Below are positions 35,773 through 43,913 of a stretch of DNA of 64,000 bases, one piece after another. How positions within the stretch are numbered: the first letter of the stretch is position 1; the number at the start of each line of letters is the position of its first letter. Source of the DNA: JBGZFC01 sp964631255 (lineage in GTDB: Bacteria > Bacteroidota > Bacteroidia > Bacteroidales > Dysgonomonadaceae). The stretch lies in NCBI GenBank assembly GCA_964631255.1, contig CAZVWS010000004.1:1-64000 (forward strand), written 5' to 3'. The position numbers were made by a program, and so were the translations under genes. The notes beneath the pieces were generated by a model that had not been told where the DNA came from, ran no database searches, and saw only the letters and a list, made by a program, of their open reading frames with translations.

Positions 35773-36935
35773 ACCCGTTTAGTTTTTGACTTACGAAAAA
35801 CCGTTAATAGAGCAAAACTAACCAATCCTGCCAAAAGGCTGCAAATGATTGCAAACGCCACACTGCCAACAACGTATTGAAAAAGGGAGTTCATCACAAA
35901 TTCCATAGAAATTGTTTGTACCGAAAAATTGAGCGGACGGCTCAGCAGCCAGGCTCCGGTTGCGTAACTACCGAAAAGAATGAACGGTATCATTGGCGGA
36001 ATGCTGATATTGGACGCTACCAACGTGATTACTTTGTTGAGTTTGAGCAGATGCGCCAACAAAAATGCCACTGCCATCTGGTAACCCCAAATAGGGACAA
36101 TCCCCATAAAAATACCCAGCATGATTGCTGAAGTAATTCGTGCGTTGCTTTCAGGTGAATGGGTAATATTGGTACGTATGAATTTGCGAATGTTTTCTTT
36201 GGTGAGGCTTCGCACCGCTTTCCACGGATAGTACCAAAGCAAAGCAATCAAAACCAAGACCGTGTTTAACAGACTGATACGAGTAAAATCGCGCCAAGGT
36301 CTGAAATGGCTAACCCTCTCTTCTTCCGGCGGATAATATACCCGAACGGGAATATTCCGCACATCGATACCTCGCCAAGCCGACTGGACAATTACCTCTA
36401 ACTCAAACTCATACTTCCCGGTAAAGAACGCCATTCCTCTCATCTTATTCAACGGATAGAGTCGAAAACCCGACTGCGTGTCTTGCATCTTTTTCCCGGT
36501 TTCAATCCGATACCAAAAATTGGAAAATTTATTGGCGAAAGTGTTTTTGCCGGGCATATTATCGGCTTGCAAATTTCGCGCGCCAATAAGCAAAGCGTCC
36601 GGTTTTTGCTCAATTTCTGTCAAGAAAACGGAGATATCTTCGGGATAATGTTGCCCATCGGCATCCAACGTGATGGCGTAACGATAATCCTTTTGCCCAG
36701 CTTGTTTTAAGGCGGTTTTCAGGGCGGCACCTTTACCTCTGTTTTTAGGGAAATGGATAATTTCAATATCGGCAAACTGCTCCAAAACGGACTTGGTGCC
36801 ATCGGTAGAACCATCGTTTACCACCCAAATGGGCAGCCCGAATTTTTGTGTTCTGCTGATGATATCCCCCACCGTTTCGGCATTATTAAAGGTGGGAATA
36901 ATGACTACGATATTTTTATTATCCTGCTTCTCCAT
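35769..36935 (-). CDS. GT2 family glycosyltransferase fused to DUF2062
   Basis: A 388-residue inner-membrane protein. The N-terminal 230 residues are a GT-A glycosyltransferase of family 2, with VVNDGSTDG and the metal-binding ITLDADGQHY. Its closest style is polyprenol-phosphate or lipid-linked sugar transfer (dolichol-phosphate mannose synthase-like). The C-terminal part (from about residue 255) is DUF2062, with hydrophobic helices around LGIFMGIVPIWGYQMAVAF. The same fusion is often found in aryl polyene loci. It suggests that a sugar is added to a lipid carrier of the pigment. The start at 36935 forms a TGATG overlap with the upstream stop; a longer start at 36968 would overlap by 34 nt. 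Confidence 0.85.
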   Translation of the reverse strand: MEKQDNKNIVVIIPTFNNAETVGDIISRTQKFGLPIWVVNDGSTDGTKSVLEQFADIEIIHFPKNRGKGAALKTALKQAGQKDYRYAITLDADGQHYPEDISVFLTEIEQKPDALLIGARNLQADNMPGKNTFANKFSNFWYRIETGKKMQDTQSGFRLYPLNKMRGMAFFTGKYEFELEVIVQSAWRGIDVRNIPVRVYYPPEEERVSHFRPWRDFTRISLLNTVLVLIALLWYYPWKAVRSLTKENIRKFIRTNITHSPESNARITSAIMLGIFMGIVPIWGYQMAVAFLLAHLLKLNKVITLVASNISIPPMIPFILFGSYATGAWLLSRPLNFSVQTISMEFVMNSLFQYVVGSVAFAIICSLLAGLVSFALLTVFRKSKTKRV

Positions 36936-37291
36936 CAAAAAGATATAGTTGCTTTTAGCTTCATACATTGTGTGTTATCCACAAAAACAGCTCCTTTTAT
37001 TTCGTTTTGTTCCGAAAGCGAAAACTCCAAAACAAACTCTTTGGTTACTTGTGGATTGATGACCGATAGAAATTTACATTCTCTGATTTTGCAGAAAAAC
37101 ACGGTTTTTCCAATTACCTCTTTGGTCGCGTTTTTTATCGCGTGAAGCAGGCAAACACCCGGCATAACGGGCATTTGAGGAAAATGTCCTGAAAAAATTG
37201 GGTGATTTTGGTCGATTGTGCAAACAAATTGATAGCTGTTTTCCTCTTTCGTAAGTAAGCGCAATTGAAACAAATTGTGTAGTTTGACCAT
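36935..37291 (-). CDS. Hotdog-fold 3-hydroxyacyl-ACP dehydratase-like protein (ApeI-like)
   Basis: A 118-residue FabZ-like protein. The catalytic histidine of FabZ is present as His36 in PIFSGHFPQMPVMPGV. The Glu that FabZ carries on the following helix (in the EAMAQ block) is replaced by His50 (VCLLHAIKN) in my alignment by eye. It may need a partner to supply the acid; the second hotdog protein of the cluster (43910-44365) has a Glu at that place but no HFP histidine. The expected role is dehydration of 3-hydroxyacyl-ACP in polyene growth. It is followed directly by the glycosyltransferase. Confidence 0.75.
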   Translation of the reverse strand: MVKLHNLFQLRLLTKEENSYQFVCTIDQNHPIFSGHFPQMPVMPGVCLLHAIKNATKEVIGKTVFFCKIRECKFLSVINPQVTKEFVLEFSLSEQNEIKGAVFVDNTQCMKLKATISF

Positions 37292-37351
37292 AAAATCTAT
37301 TGGTTTTGATGCACAAATATAACCATATTTTTAGAAAAAAACGAAACGGAA

Positions 37352-37975
37352 TTATAGAGGACTCAATTCTCTCACCACAATGTTGGGCGCAAATAATCCT
37401 TTGTTGTTCAATTTCACTATTTTAGTGCCATTTTCGTAAAATATCTCGGCTTTAATGCCGGGTGTTTTTATTGTGTGGGGACAATTGTTTGCATCCACTC
37501 TGTAAAGATATGTGCCTTTATCTGCTTCAAAAGTGATGAGTTTGTCCGCCTTATTACACGTTGTTTGTTTTGCAAAAAAAGTATCGGGCAAGTTGTAGCC
37601 GAACAGCAATTTGAAATTTTCTTCAAATAAGCTGTGTATCAATAGCTTATTTAGTCCTTCGAACATATAATGCATTTTTGCCGAACGGGGCGATAGCTCA
37701 AAATCCATCATGCTCATACCGAAATAGGAGTTCACGATAACACGTGCCGTATCGCCCGATTGCCGTTTTACCAGCATCATCCCATTGGTGCGTTTTCCAA
37801 CAATACTAACCTCTATGTCAAACGATTGTAAACTATCCGAGACTGCAATTATTGGGCAAATATCTTGTCTATAGAGCGTGGATGAGGTAAAGTCGCTGCA
37901 TCCTTTTTTAAGAGAAGAACACGACGAGAATAGCAAAACAAAAACAAACAGACTAACGAATAGTAAATTTTTCAT
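37352..37975 (-). CDS. Cluster lipoprotein, LolB/DUF3261-like (function inferred)
   Basis: A 207-residue lipoprotein with signal MKNLLFVSLFVFVLLFSSC (lipidated Cys19). The mature part is beta-rich with a block RVIVNSYFGMSMMDFELSP, which recalls LolB and the DUF3261 proteins found in proteobacterial aryl polyene clusters. I did not recognise an exact family. It overlaps the LolA-like gene by 23 nt. A LolA-like periplasmic carrier passing its load to a LolB-like acceptor at the outer membrane is the simplest reading of the pair. Confidence 0.6.
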   Translation of the reverse strand: MKNLLFVSLFVFVLLFSSCSSLKKGCSDFTSSTLYRQDICPIIAVSDSLQSFDIEVSIVGKRTNGMMLVKRQSGDTARVIVNSYFGMSMMDFELSPRSAKMHYMFEGLNKLLIHSLFEENFKLLFGYNLPDTFFAKQTTCNKADKLITFEADKGTYLYRVDANNCPHTIKTPGIKAEIFYENGTKIVKLNNKGLFAPNIVVRELSPL

Positions 37976-38585
37976 TGTTTTTCAACGTGTTATATTTCTG
38001 ATTGAAAAAGAAATAATCGGTATAATCGTTGTTGTTTTCAGTCATTCTCAATTGGATAACGCCCATTGTTTGGCGGTCGAAAGTAATCCCTATTTCTTTT
38101 ACATACGCCTGTATTGATTTGCTTATCGGTGTTATTTTGATGAAATAATCGGCATCCGACTGAAAATATTCCAACCGGTAATCTTTGCTCAAAGCCGAAA
38201 TGTTACCCACCATGCTTGCTTCGATTAACCCACGCATTTGTGCCATCATTTTGTTGCTTCCCAAATTTACCGTGGTTTTATTTTTTCCTGAAATTGTTTG
38301 AAGTTTTTCATTAGCAATGGTAATGTTATACGACATCGGTTTTTGGTATTGTAGGCTGATATTATTAGGTTTACGATAGTAAAATTTTCCCGAAGATATA
38401 ATTTTTTCGGCGAAAACGCTCATGAATTTTTCTTGACGAAATTCGCTTTCAACCGATTGCGTTTTTTCGCTTACTGCTTGTAGTTTTTTCTCAAATTCCG
38501 ATTTATTGGTCATTTTTTGTCTGTTTTGTGCAAAACCGATTGGTGCCAAAATCAGTAAAAACATTACAATTAATTGTCGTATCAT
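37953..38585 (-). CDS. LolA-like periplasmic lipid carrier protein
   Basis: A 210-residue exported protein (signal MIRQLIVMFLLILAPIGFAQ). The mature part matches the LolA family: a helix followed by strands such as VESEFRQEKFMSVF, SSGKFYYRKPNNISLQY and MGVIQLRMTE. LolA carries lipoproteins across the periplasm in an open beta-barrel cavity. A cluster-encoded copy more likely carries the pigment lipid released by the MMPL exporter. That is inference from context. It lies 54 nt after the deacetylase gene. Confidence 0.82.
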   Translation of the reverse strand: MIRQLIVMFLLILAPIGFAQNRQKMTNKSEFEKKLQAVSEKTQSVESEFRQEKFMSVFAEKIISSGKFYYRKPNNISLQYQKPMSYNITIANEKLQTISGKNKTTVNLGSNKMMAQMRGLIEASMVGNISALSKDYRLEYFQSDADYFIKITPISKSIQAYVKEIGITFDRQTMGVIQLRMTENNNDYTDYFFFNQKYNTLKNNEKFTIR

Positions 38586-38639
38586 TTTTTTCGTTTTTAA
38601 GATGCCTTATTTATTGAGATTGAATTTTTAAGAAATCGT

Positions 38640-39308
38640 TTAAATAACACTTTTCACGCTCCATCCGTTTTCTTTCAGATAAATCAATAATTTGTCGGTC
38701 AGTTCGGCTGCAAACGGCATTCTATCGTGCAAAAGTATAATATCGCGCGGTTTCAATTTCTTTTTTATTCGCTCCAAAACTTCATCGGCACTTGTGGCTT
38801 GCGTGTCTAACGAGCGCAAGCTCCAACCGATAGTTTTCAACCCTAACCCACTTACAACTTTACCGATAGGTAGATTTGTAACACCGAAAGGTGGACGAAA
38901 AAGCAGAATTTCTTCTCCCGCTATTTGTTCCAAAATTTGTTTTGATTTTAGCAAGTCGTTCATCATTCTTTTTTTGTTGTAAACGGGAAATTTATTTTCG
39001 TGCGAGTATGAATGATTTCCGATAAGATGACCTTCTGCATACATTCTTTTGACAATTTGGGGCGATTGCTCCGCTTTTTCCCCGATACAAAAAAAACAGG
39101 CTTTTACCCGGTGTTTTCTCAATACATCCAAAACCAATGGCGTTGTACCAATTTCCGGGCCATCGTCATAAGTGAGGGCAACTGCTTTTTCGGTTGTATT
39201 TAGTTTGCATATTGCTTTCAAATACACGCCGGCAGAGATAGAATATGATGCGTAAAACAATGCAAACAAGAGCAATACAAGAATGGCGGCAATTACAAAA
39301 ACAATCAT
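38640..39308 (-). CDS. Polysaccharide deacetylase family protein, membrane-anchored
   Basis: A 222-residue protein with an N-terminal transmembrane helix (residues 2-20) and a NodB domain. The catalytic and metal residues are visible: Asp48 and Asp49 (LTYDDGP), His99 and His103 (GNHSYSHEN), then RPPFGVTN. NodB enzymes remove N-acetyl groups from amino sugars. Next to a glycosyltransferase this suggests an N-acetylated sugar in the final glycolipid that is deacetylated outside the membrane. It overlaps the upstream gene by 4 nt. Confidence 0.87.
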   Translation of the reverse strand: MIVFVIAAILVLLLFALFYASYSISAGVYLKAICKLNTTEKAVALTYDDGPEIGTTPLVLDVLRKHRVKACFFCIGEKAEQSPQIVKRMYAEGHLIGNHSYSHENKFPVYNKKRMMNDLLKSKQILEQIAGEEILLFRPPFGVTNLPIGKVVSGLGLKTIGWSLRSLDTQATSADEVLERIKKKLKPRDIILLHDRMPFAAELTDKLLIYLKENGWSVKSVI

Positions 39309-40162
39309 TTTCTTATCAAAATTGATGTATGGTTATTCTGAAACGAATTACAAACAAGCATTGTTTCGTTTTCCGAAATCTGCGAACATGCGTGCCACAA
39401 GCCAAATGCTGCGGCAGTAAAATATTCGCCACAAATAGATTTATACTCCTCTTCGTGAAAGATACGGGCATTTTCTGCTCTGTTTTTTTGTAAAAAATGT
39501 TTTCTTTTTTCTGCCAATGTCGTGTTGGAATAATCACCACTTTGCATATCCACCGCCACGATTTGGGCAAATGTATCGGTTGTTTTGTTGGTCGAAAGCA
39601 GAAAAAAAGCAGTTCCTTCGCCGGCACAGTAATGACGATAAACCCCCATTTTCTCCAAAATATGGAAAAGTGTCGGTGTCAGTTCATCTATTGCGCCAAC
39701 CAAAATATTTTTTGCTTCACCGCATTGTAGTTGCATCAGGCTGTCAATCAGTGCACTTTCGAATGAAAAATTGCGATGTACGTAAGTGGTATTGTAGGAT
39801 TTATTACCCGAAATCAAAGCAATTTGCCCTCCAATTGTGTTGAATGTGGACTGGATGAACGGCGTAGGCGAAAGCAGTTCTTCGTTTTGCTCAAAAATAG
39901 ATTGCATGAATTTCTCGGTATCGCCCAGAAAACCTAATCCGGTGGCAGTTATTATAGCATCTACCTGTGTGTAAGCTGATTGCAAGCATTGAAGTCCTGC
40001 AGCAACGCCCATTTTTACCATTCTGCTCATCCGTCTTCGTAGTCCCGCATCCGTAATCCAATGTTTGTAATCCGGTTCTTGGGCAAACAACTTATTCTCA
40101 GAGCAGTTTCCCATTGGATGAATGGACGACGCAGATTGTATATAAACAGGCAATTTATTCAT
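39305..40162 (-). CDS. Ketosynthase-like chain length factor (no active-site Cys)
   Basis: A 285-residue thiolase-fold protein of the beta-ketoacyl synthase N-terminal-like type. At the place where ketosynthases have TACSS, the sequence reads NTTYVHRNFSFESAL, without cysteine, and the two His motifs are also absent. The gene overlaps the end of an intact ketosynthase gene by 8 nt. This is the KS:CLF pairing known for aryl polyene enzymes, where the partner sets chain length and does not condense. The start at 40162 (MNKLPVYIQSA) is preferred; a longer frame to 40213 would run deeper into the upstream gene. Confidence 0.8.
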   Translation of the reverse strand: MNKLPVYIQSASSIHPMGNCSENKLFAQEPDYKHWITDAGLRRRMSRMVKMGVAAGLQCLQSAYTQVDAIITATGLGFLGDTEKFMQSIFEQNEELLSPTPFIQSTFNTIGGQIALISGNKSYNTTYVHRNFSFESALIDSLMQLQCGEAKNILVGAIDELTPTLFHILEKMGVYRHYCAGEGTAFFLLSTNKTTDTFAQIVAVDMQSGDYSNTTLAEKRKHFLQKNRAENARIFHEEEYKSICGEYFTAAAFGLWHACSQISENETMLVCNSFQNNHTSILIRK

Positions 40163-41351
40163 GAATAGCGTGTTTCTGAAATATAAGCGATGTATTGTTT
40201 CCTCCAAAACCAAACGAATTGGAGAGTACCGTATGGAGGGTACAATTTTCCTTGAAATCGGAAACGGGTGTGAGATTGGTTTCTGTTATAGGCGCGCAAA
40301 AACGAAGATTTGGGAATATCACGTTGTGGTGGATGGACATCAAGCTAAAAACGGTTTCCAATCCACCGGCAGCACCAAGCGTGTGTCCCGTGAATGCTTT
40401 GGTAGAGCTAAACATGGGGATATTATCGGCAAAAAGTCGTTTGATTGCCACACTTTCCGAAAGGTCATTATTCTTTGTTCCCGTACCGTGCGCGTTGATA
40501 TAATCCACATCCGATGGCGTTATTCCGGCTTTTTCCAAAGCTCGGCTCATTGCCAAAAAAGCACCTTCGCCATGAGGCGACGAAGCTGTTTGATGGAAAG
40601 CATCGTTGGCATTGGCATAGCCGATTAGTTTACCATATATTTTGGGTGAAATTCGCGATAATTTCTCCGACTGTAATACCACGTATCCGGCTCCTTCGCC
40701 CAGATTTAAACCGTTTCTGTTTTCATCATATGGACAACAAGGATTTTGGTCAAGAATGAGTAGTGAATTGAATCCGTTCCATGTGAATTTGCAAAGTGCA
40801 TCAGCTCCTCCGGCAATGACTACATCCAACACATCTTGCTCTATCATTCTCGCGCCCAATAAAATAGCATTTGCAGCCGATGAGCAAGCGGTACTGATGG
40901 TTGTTCTAAATCCAGAAATATTTAGGTAGGCAGCAACTTGCTCGGTATGGTCTCCAATATCGTGATGTGCCACGTTTCTCAAGCGCACGTTTTGACTTTT
41001 CGTGAGGGCGGGATATACATTTTCGGTCAAATCCATTCCTCCGGTGGAAGATGCCGATATCAACCCGATTCGCACATCCTTTGCATACAAATGGGCATCA
41101 TCAAAAGCTTGTTTGGCAGCGCACATTGCCAAGAGAGCAGTTCGAGAAAAAGTTTCTCGATGAGAAAGGCCAAGAATGCTTTTCAGTTCGGAGTTCGCCC
41201 TTTTTACTTCGGCAACCGGAAATTGCAATCGGGAGCGAAAAAGTGTAATCTTTCCCAACCCATCTTGCTTGTTTCTAAAAGCTTGCAGATGCTCATTGGC
41301 ATCCAATCCGATGCCCGAAACACATCCAATGCCGGTAATAAAAACGCTCAC
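40155..41351 (-). CDS. Beta-ketoacyl-ACP synthase II-type (main elongating KS)
   Basis: A 398-residue ketosynthase with all catalytic residues: Cys156 (ISTACSSAAN), His288 (INAHGTGTKNND) and His323 (AFTGHTLGAAGG). It condenses malonyl-ACP with the growing chain. Its partner is most likely the Cys-less protein encoded directly after it, with an 8-nt overlap. It overlaps the upstream ACP gene by 4 nt, so ACP, KS and CLF are coupled. Confidence 0.92.
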   Translation of the reverse strand: MSVFITGIGCVSGIGLDANEHLQAFRNKQDGLGKITLFRSRLQFPVAEVKRANSELKSILGLSHRETFSRTALLAMCAAKQAFDDAHLYAKDVRIGLISASSTGGMDLTENVYPALTKSQNVRLRNVAHHDIGDHTEQVAAYLNISGFRTTISTACSSAANAILLGARMIEQDVLDVVIAGGADALCKFTWNGFNSLLILDQNPCCPYDENRNGLNLGEGAGYVVLQSEKLSRISPKIYGKLIGYANANDAFHQTASSPHGEGAFLAMSRALEKAGITPSDVDYINAHGTGTKNNDLSESVAIKRLFADNIPMFSSTKAFTGHTLGAAGGLETVFSLMSIHHNVIFPNLRFCAPITETNLTPVSDFKENCTLHTVLSNSFGFGGNNTSLIFQKHAIHE

Positions 41352-41605
41352 TTTTTCCTGTTTTCGTGGATGTATTTACTCAGTGTATCAACGGAGTAAA
41401 AGACTTCTTTGGCTTCTTCTGGTTTTTCTATGCGTATGCCGTAGTTACGCTCGAGAATTAGAATTATTTCTAACGCGTCAATCGAATCTAAGCCCAATCC
41501 ATCGCCAAAAAGCGGTGCGGCATCCTCTATCTCTTCGGGTGTGATATCTTCTAAGTTGAGCGATTGTATTAGAGACTCTTTGAGTTCTTGTTTTAGTTTA
41601 TCCAT
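41348..41605 (-). CDS. Acyl carrier protein (second copy in the cluster)
   Basis: An 85-residue ACP. The phosphopantetheine attachment site is Ser41 in LGLDSIDALEI. The acidic helix II expected for docking follows. It would carry the growing aryl polyene chain between the cluster enzymes. Its stop overlaps the ketosynthase start by 4 nt. It is preceded by the largest gap in the cluster (128 nt). Confidence 0.92.
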   Translation of the reverse strand: MDKLKQELKESLIQSLNLEDITPEEIEDAAPLFGDGLGLDSIDALEIILILERNYGIRIEKPEEAKEVFYSVDTLSKYIHENRKK

Positions 41606-41668
41606 TTTCTATAAAAATAAATAGTTACGAGTTATGATTATATCTCTATTTTTTAATGTTTTAATCTT

Positions 41669-41676
41669 CAAAAATA
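41669..41676 (-). promoter_or_regulatory. Possible internal -7 element before the second ACP gene
   Basis: On the minus strand TATTTTTG matches the consensus, and it sits in the only long gap (41606-41733) of the cluster. No matching -33 box is seen at the ideal distance. It could give extra transcription of the ACP-KS-CLF part. Confidence 0.35.
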
Positions 41677-41733
41677 ATACAAAATAAGCAATGTTGAAAA
41701 AAAATCAGCTTACCATTAATTGAAAACTATGTT

Positions 41734-43497
41734 TTATTTTACTTTTTCAACAAGAAAAAATTCAGCTTCAAAATCCTCCGTCAGCAAATCGCACCATCCT
41801 ACGATGCAAGTTTGCAAATTTTGCGCTTGCATTGCCAACCGAGCATAGTGCATCAGAAAATAGAAATCGGGTTTTTCTTGGATGAAAAACGTGTTTTCTC
41901 CCTTTATTTTCCACCGGATGCAGATTTCACCCAACATCACATTTGGCAATGTATAAACAAAAATAGCGGGACTAACTTCGTAGTCTCCAACGGAATCCAT
42001 ATTTCGTCTGAAATTTACATCGGTATGAAGCGACGCGCTTTTGTTGGCAACAACGATACCTTTACTTTCGGGTTGGATTTGGGAAAAATCATCTGCAGAA
42101 CGAAGTAAAAAGGCGGTTGTGATAAATCCCAATTTGGATAAATCGTCCATTTTATAAAATTTACGATAATCTAAATCCAAAAAAGTGTACGCTTTACGAA
42201 TAAAAGTTGCAAAATTGTCTGCCGACTCGTTTGAAATTTCTGTTTTATTATCCACATAAATACCGGTTTTATCTGTTTTGCAATGTGATACAACTTGTGT
42301 TTCAAATGTATTGTGTATGAATTCCGGATTCGCTTTGGATGCTGTACCAATCACGATTGCCGCGTTACATCCTCCAAAACCGGATGCCGTTTTCAGACAA
42401 GTAGTTAACTCCATCTGCTTGTGTTTGGATGAAATACAGAGCGGAAAAGGCACGCCGTTTGCTTCGTAATTGGGAATTCCCAACATGCGGTTTTGTTCAA
42501 TTTGTTTTTTGCAAAAAATGGTTTCGATAATGCCCGATGCGCCCAAAGTATGCCCTAAAAAAGGCTTCAAACTTTGCGTAGGTGTCTCGGTTAATCCAAT
42601 CAGATGCAACGCTTTGCTTTCCATCTCGTCGTTATAAATAGTCGCCGTGCCGTGTGTGTTCACAAACGATATATCTGTGGCTTGCAGATTTGCTTCGGTC
42701 ATGGCGTTGAACATGGCAGCCGACAACTCTTGCCCCGTGCGCGAAGGACCCGAAATATGGTTGGAATCGTTGCTTATAGCTCCTCCCAACAGACAAATTG
42801 GCTCGGGTTCTGCAACCATTGTTGCATCGGATGTGAGCAACAAAGAGCCACAGGCTTCTCCCAACGAAAGTCCATCGCGAGCAGCATCGTAGGGTTTGCA
42901 AATATTTCTACTTATCGATTTAAAAGCATGAAAACCGGCAGTTACAAAATGGGTAAGCTCATCGCCTCCGGCAACGATTATGTTTTTGTACGTGCCGTTT
43001 TGGATGAGCCGTTTGCCCGTGATAAGTGCCGAAACGCCCGAAATGCAAGCATTGCAAACTACAATGGGCTTGGTAGTAAAACCAAAATAAGCAGCTATTC
43101 TTTCGGCAAAATCTGTCAGATAAAGCTTTGTATCGGTCTCATTTTCTGCCGATAATAGTCCTATATTTCCTTTTGTGGATGAGATGATGAGCCCACAATT
43201 GGATTCCGTTACATCTATTTTTCCAGTAAATATAGTTTTTTCTATAGAGAGGATAAAAAGTTGTTCCAAACGAGTAAAGCGGTACAATTTTTTCTTGCTG
43301 ACATAATTTTGTAGTTTTGAATCCGAAATTTGCGCAGCCAAAAAGGGTTCTACGTATAGCAACGGGTTGTTTATTAGGTTGATACCCGAATCATAATTCA
43401 GCATTTTGTTCCAATTTTCGTCGGTAGAAAAGCCCAAAGAGCTAATTACGCAATCGGCTGTTATATAGACTGCTGTATGTTCCATTTCTCTTTCCAT
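41734..43497 (-). CDS. Ketosynthase fused to a C-terminal KS-like domain
   Basis: A 587-residue protein. Residues 1-388 form a complete ketosynthase: Cys151 (VCNACISG), His282 (NTHGTATIYND) and His316 (FLGHTLGAS). Residues about 430-587 are an extra region (LGFITTAFLLRSADDF, ANKSASLHTDV, SPAIFVYTLPNVMLGEI) that resembles the small 3-oxoacyl-ACP synthase-like proteins encoded separately in other Bacteroidota pigment loci. The joint product may start or prime the chain. Its start overlaps the thioesterase gene by 37 nt; an ATG at 43485 would reduce this to 25 nt. Confidence 0.82.
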   Translation of the reverse strand: MEREMEHTAVYITADCVISSLGFSTDENWNKMLNYDSGINLINNPLLYVEPFLAAQISDSKLQNYVSKKKLYRFTRLEQLFILSIEKTIFTGKIDVTESNCGLIISSTKGNIGLLSAENETDTKLYLTDFAERIAAYFGFTTKPIVVCNACISGVSALITGKRLIQNGTYKNIIVAGGDELTHFVTAGFHAFKSISRNICKPYDAARDGLSLGEACGSLLLTSDATMVAEPEPICLLGGAISNDSNHISGPSRTGQELSAAMFNAMTEANLQATDISFVNTHGTATIYNDEMESKALHLIGLTETPTQSLKPFLGHTLGASGIIETIFCKKQIEQNRMLGIPNYEANGVPFPLCISSKHKQMELTTCLKTASGFGGCNAAIVIGTASKANPEFIHNTFETQVVSHCKTDKTGIYVDNKTEISNESADNFATFIRKAYTFLDLDYRKFYKMDDLSKLGFITTAFLLRSADDFSQIQPESKGIVVANKSASLHTDVNFRRNMDSVGDYEVSPAIFVYTLPNVMLGEICIRWKIKGENTFFIQEKPDFYFLMHYARLAMQAQNLQTCIVGWCDLLTEDFEAEFFLVEKVK

Positions 43498-43913
43498 TTC
43501 AAATAAAAATCAGGATTGTTCAGTTCCAAAACCCCTGTCTCTATATTTGTAAATACTTGAATAGTAGAAGCCTCGGCAACTATGGCATTGTCGCTCTTGC
43601 GAAAAATAGTGTAATCGAACTGAATTTTGGCAGCATCGCAAGCCACAAACCGTGTTTCTACAATAGCTTGTTCGTTGAAGGAGAGCGATAGCTTGTAATC
43701 TATATTCAGCTTCACAATTGGCGCGGCAAAGCCCTCGTTTTTTATGTCCATGTAACCAATTCCGTAGCGTTTGCCAAAAGCCTCGCGACCATCTTCTATG
43801 TATTTCACATATTCGCCGTGCCACACTATTTGCAGCGCATCTATCTCGCTAAAGCGCACTTTTATTTCAATCTTGTCGGTCAAGGCAGCGGTTCTTTTTT
43901 GTTTTCTTCTCAT
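43461..43913 (-). CDS. 4-hydroxybenzoyl-CoA thioesterase-family protein
   Basis: A 150-residue hotdog thioesterase. The N-terminal block VRFSEIDALQIVWHGEYVKYIEDGREAF contains the catalytic Asp25 and the HGEYVKY helix of YbgC/FadM-type enzymes. It probably releases the finished polyene acid from ACP or removes wrongly loaded chains. It overlaps the hotdog gene before it by 4 nt and the ketosynthase after it. Confidence 0.85.
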   Translation of the reverse strand: MRRKQKRTAALTDKIEIKVRFSEIDALQIVWHGEYVKYIEDGREAFGKRYGIGYMDIKNEGFAAPIVKLNIDYKLSLSFNEQAIVETRFVACDAAKIQFDYTIFRKSDNAIVAEASTIQVFTNIETGVLELNNPDFYLKWKEKWNIQQSI

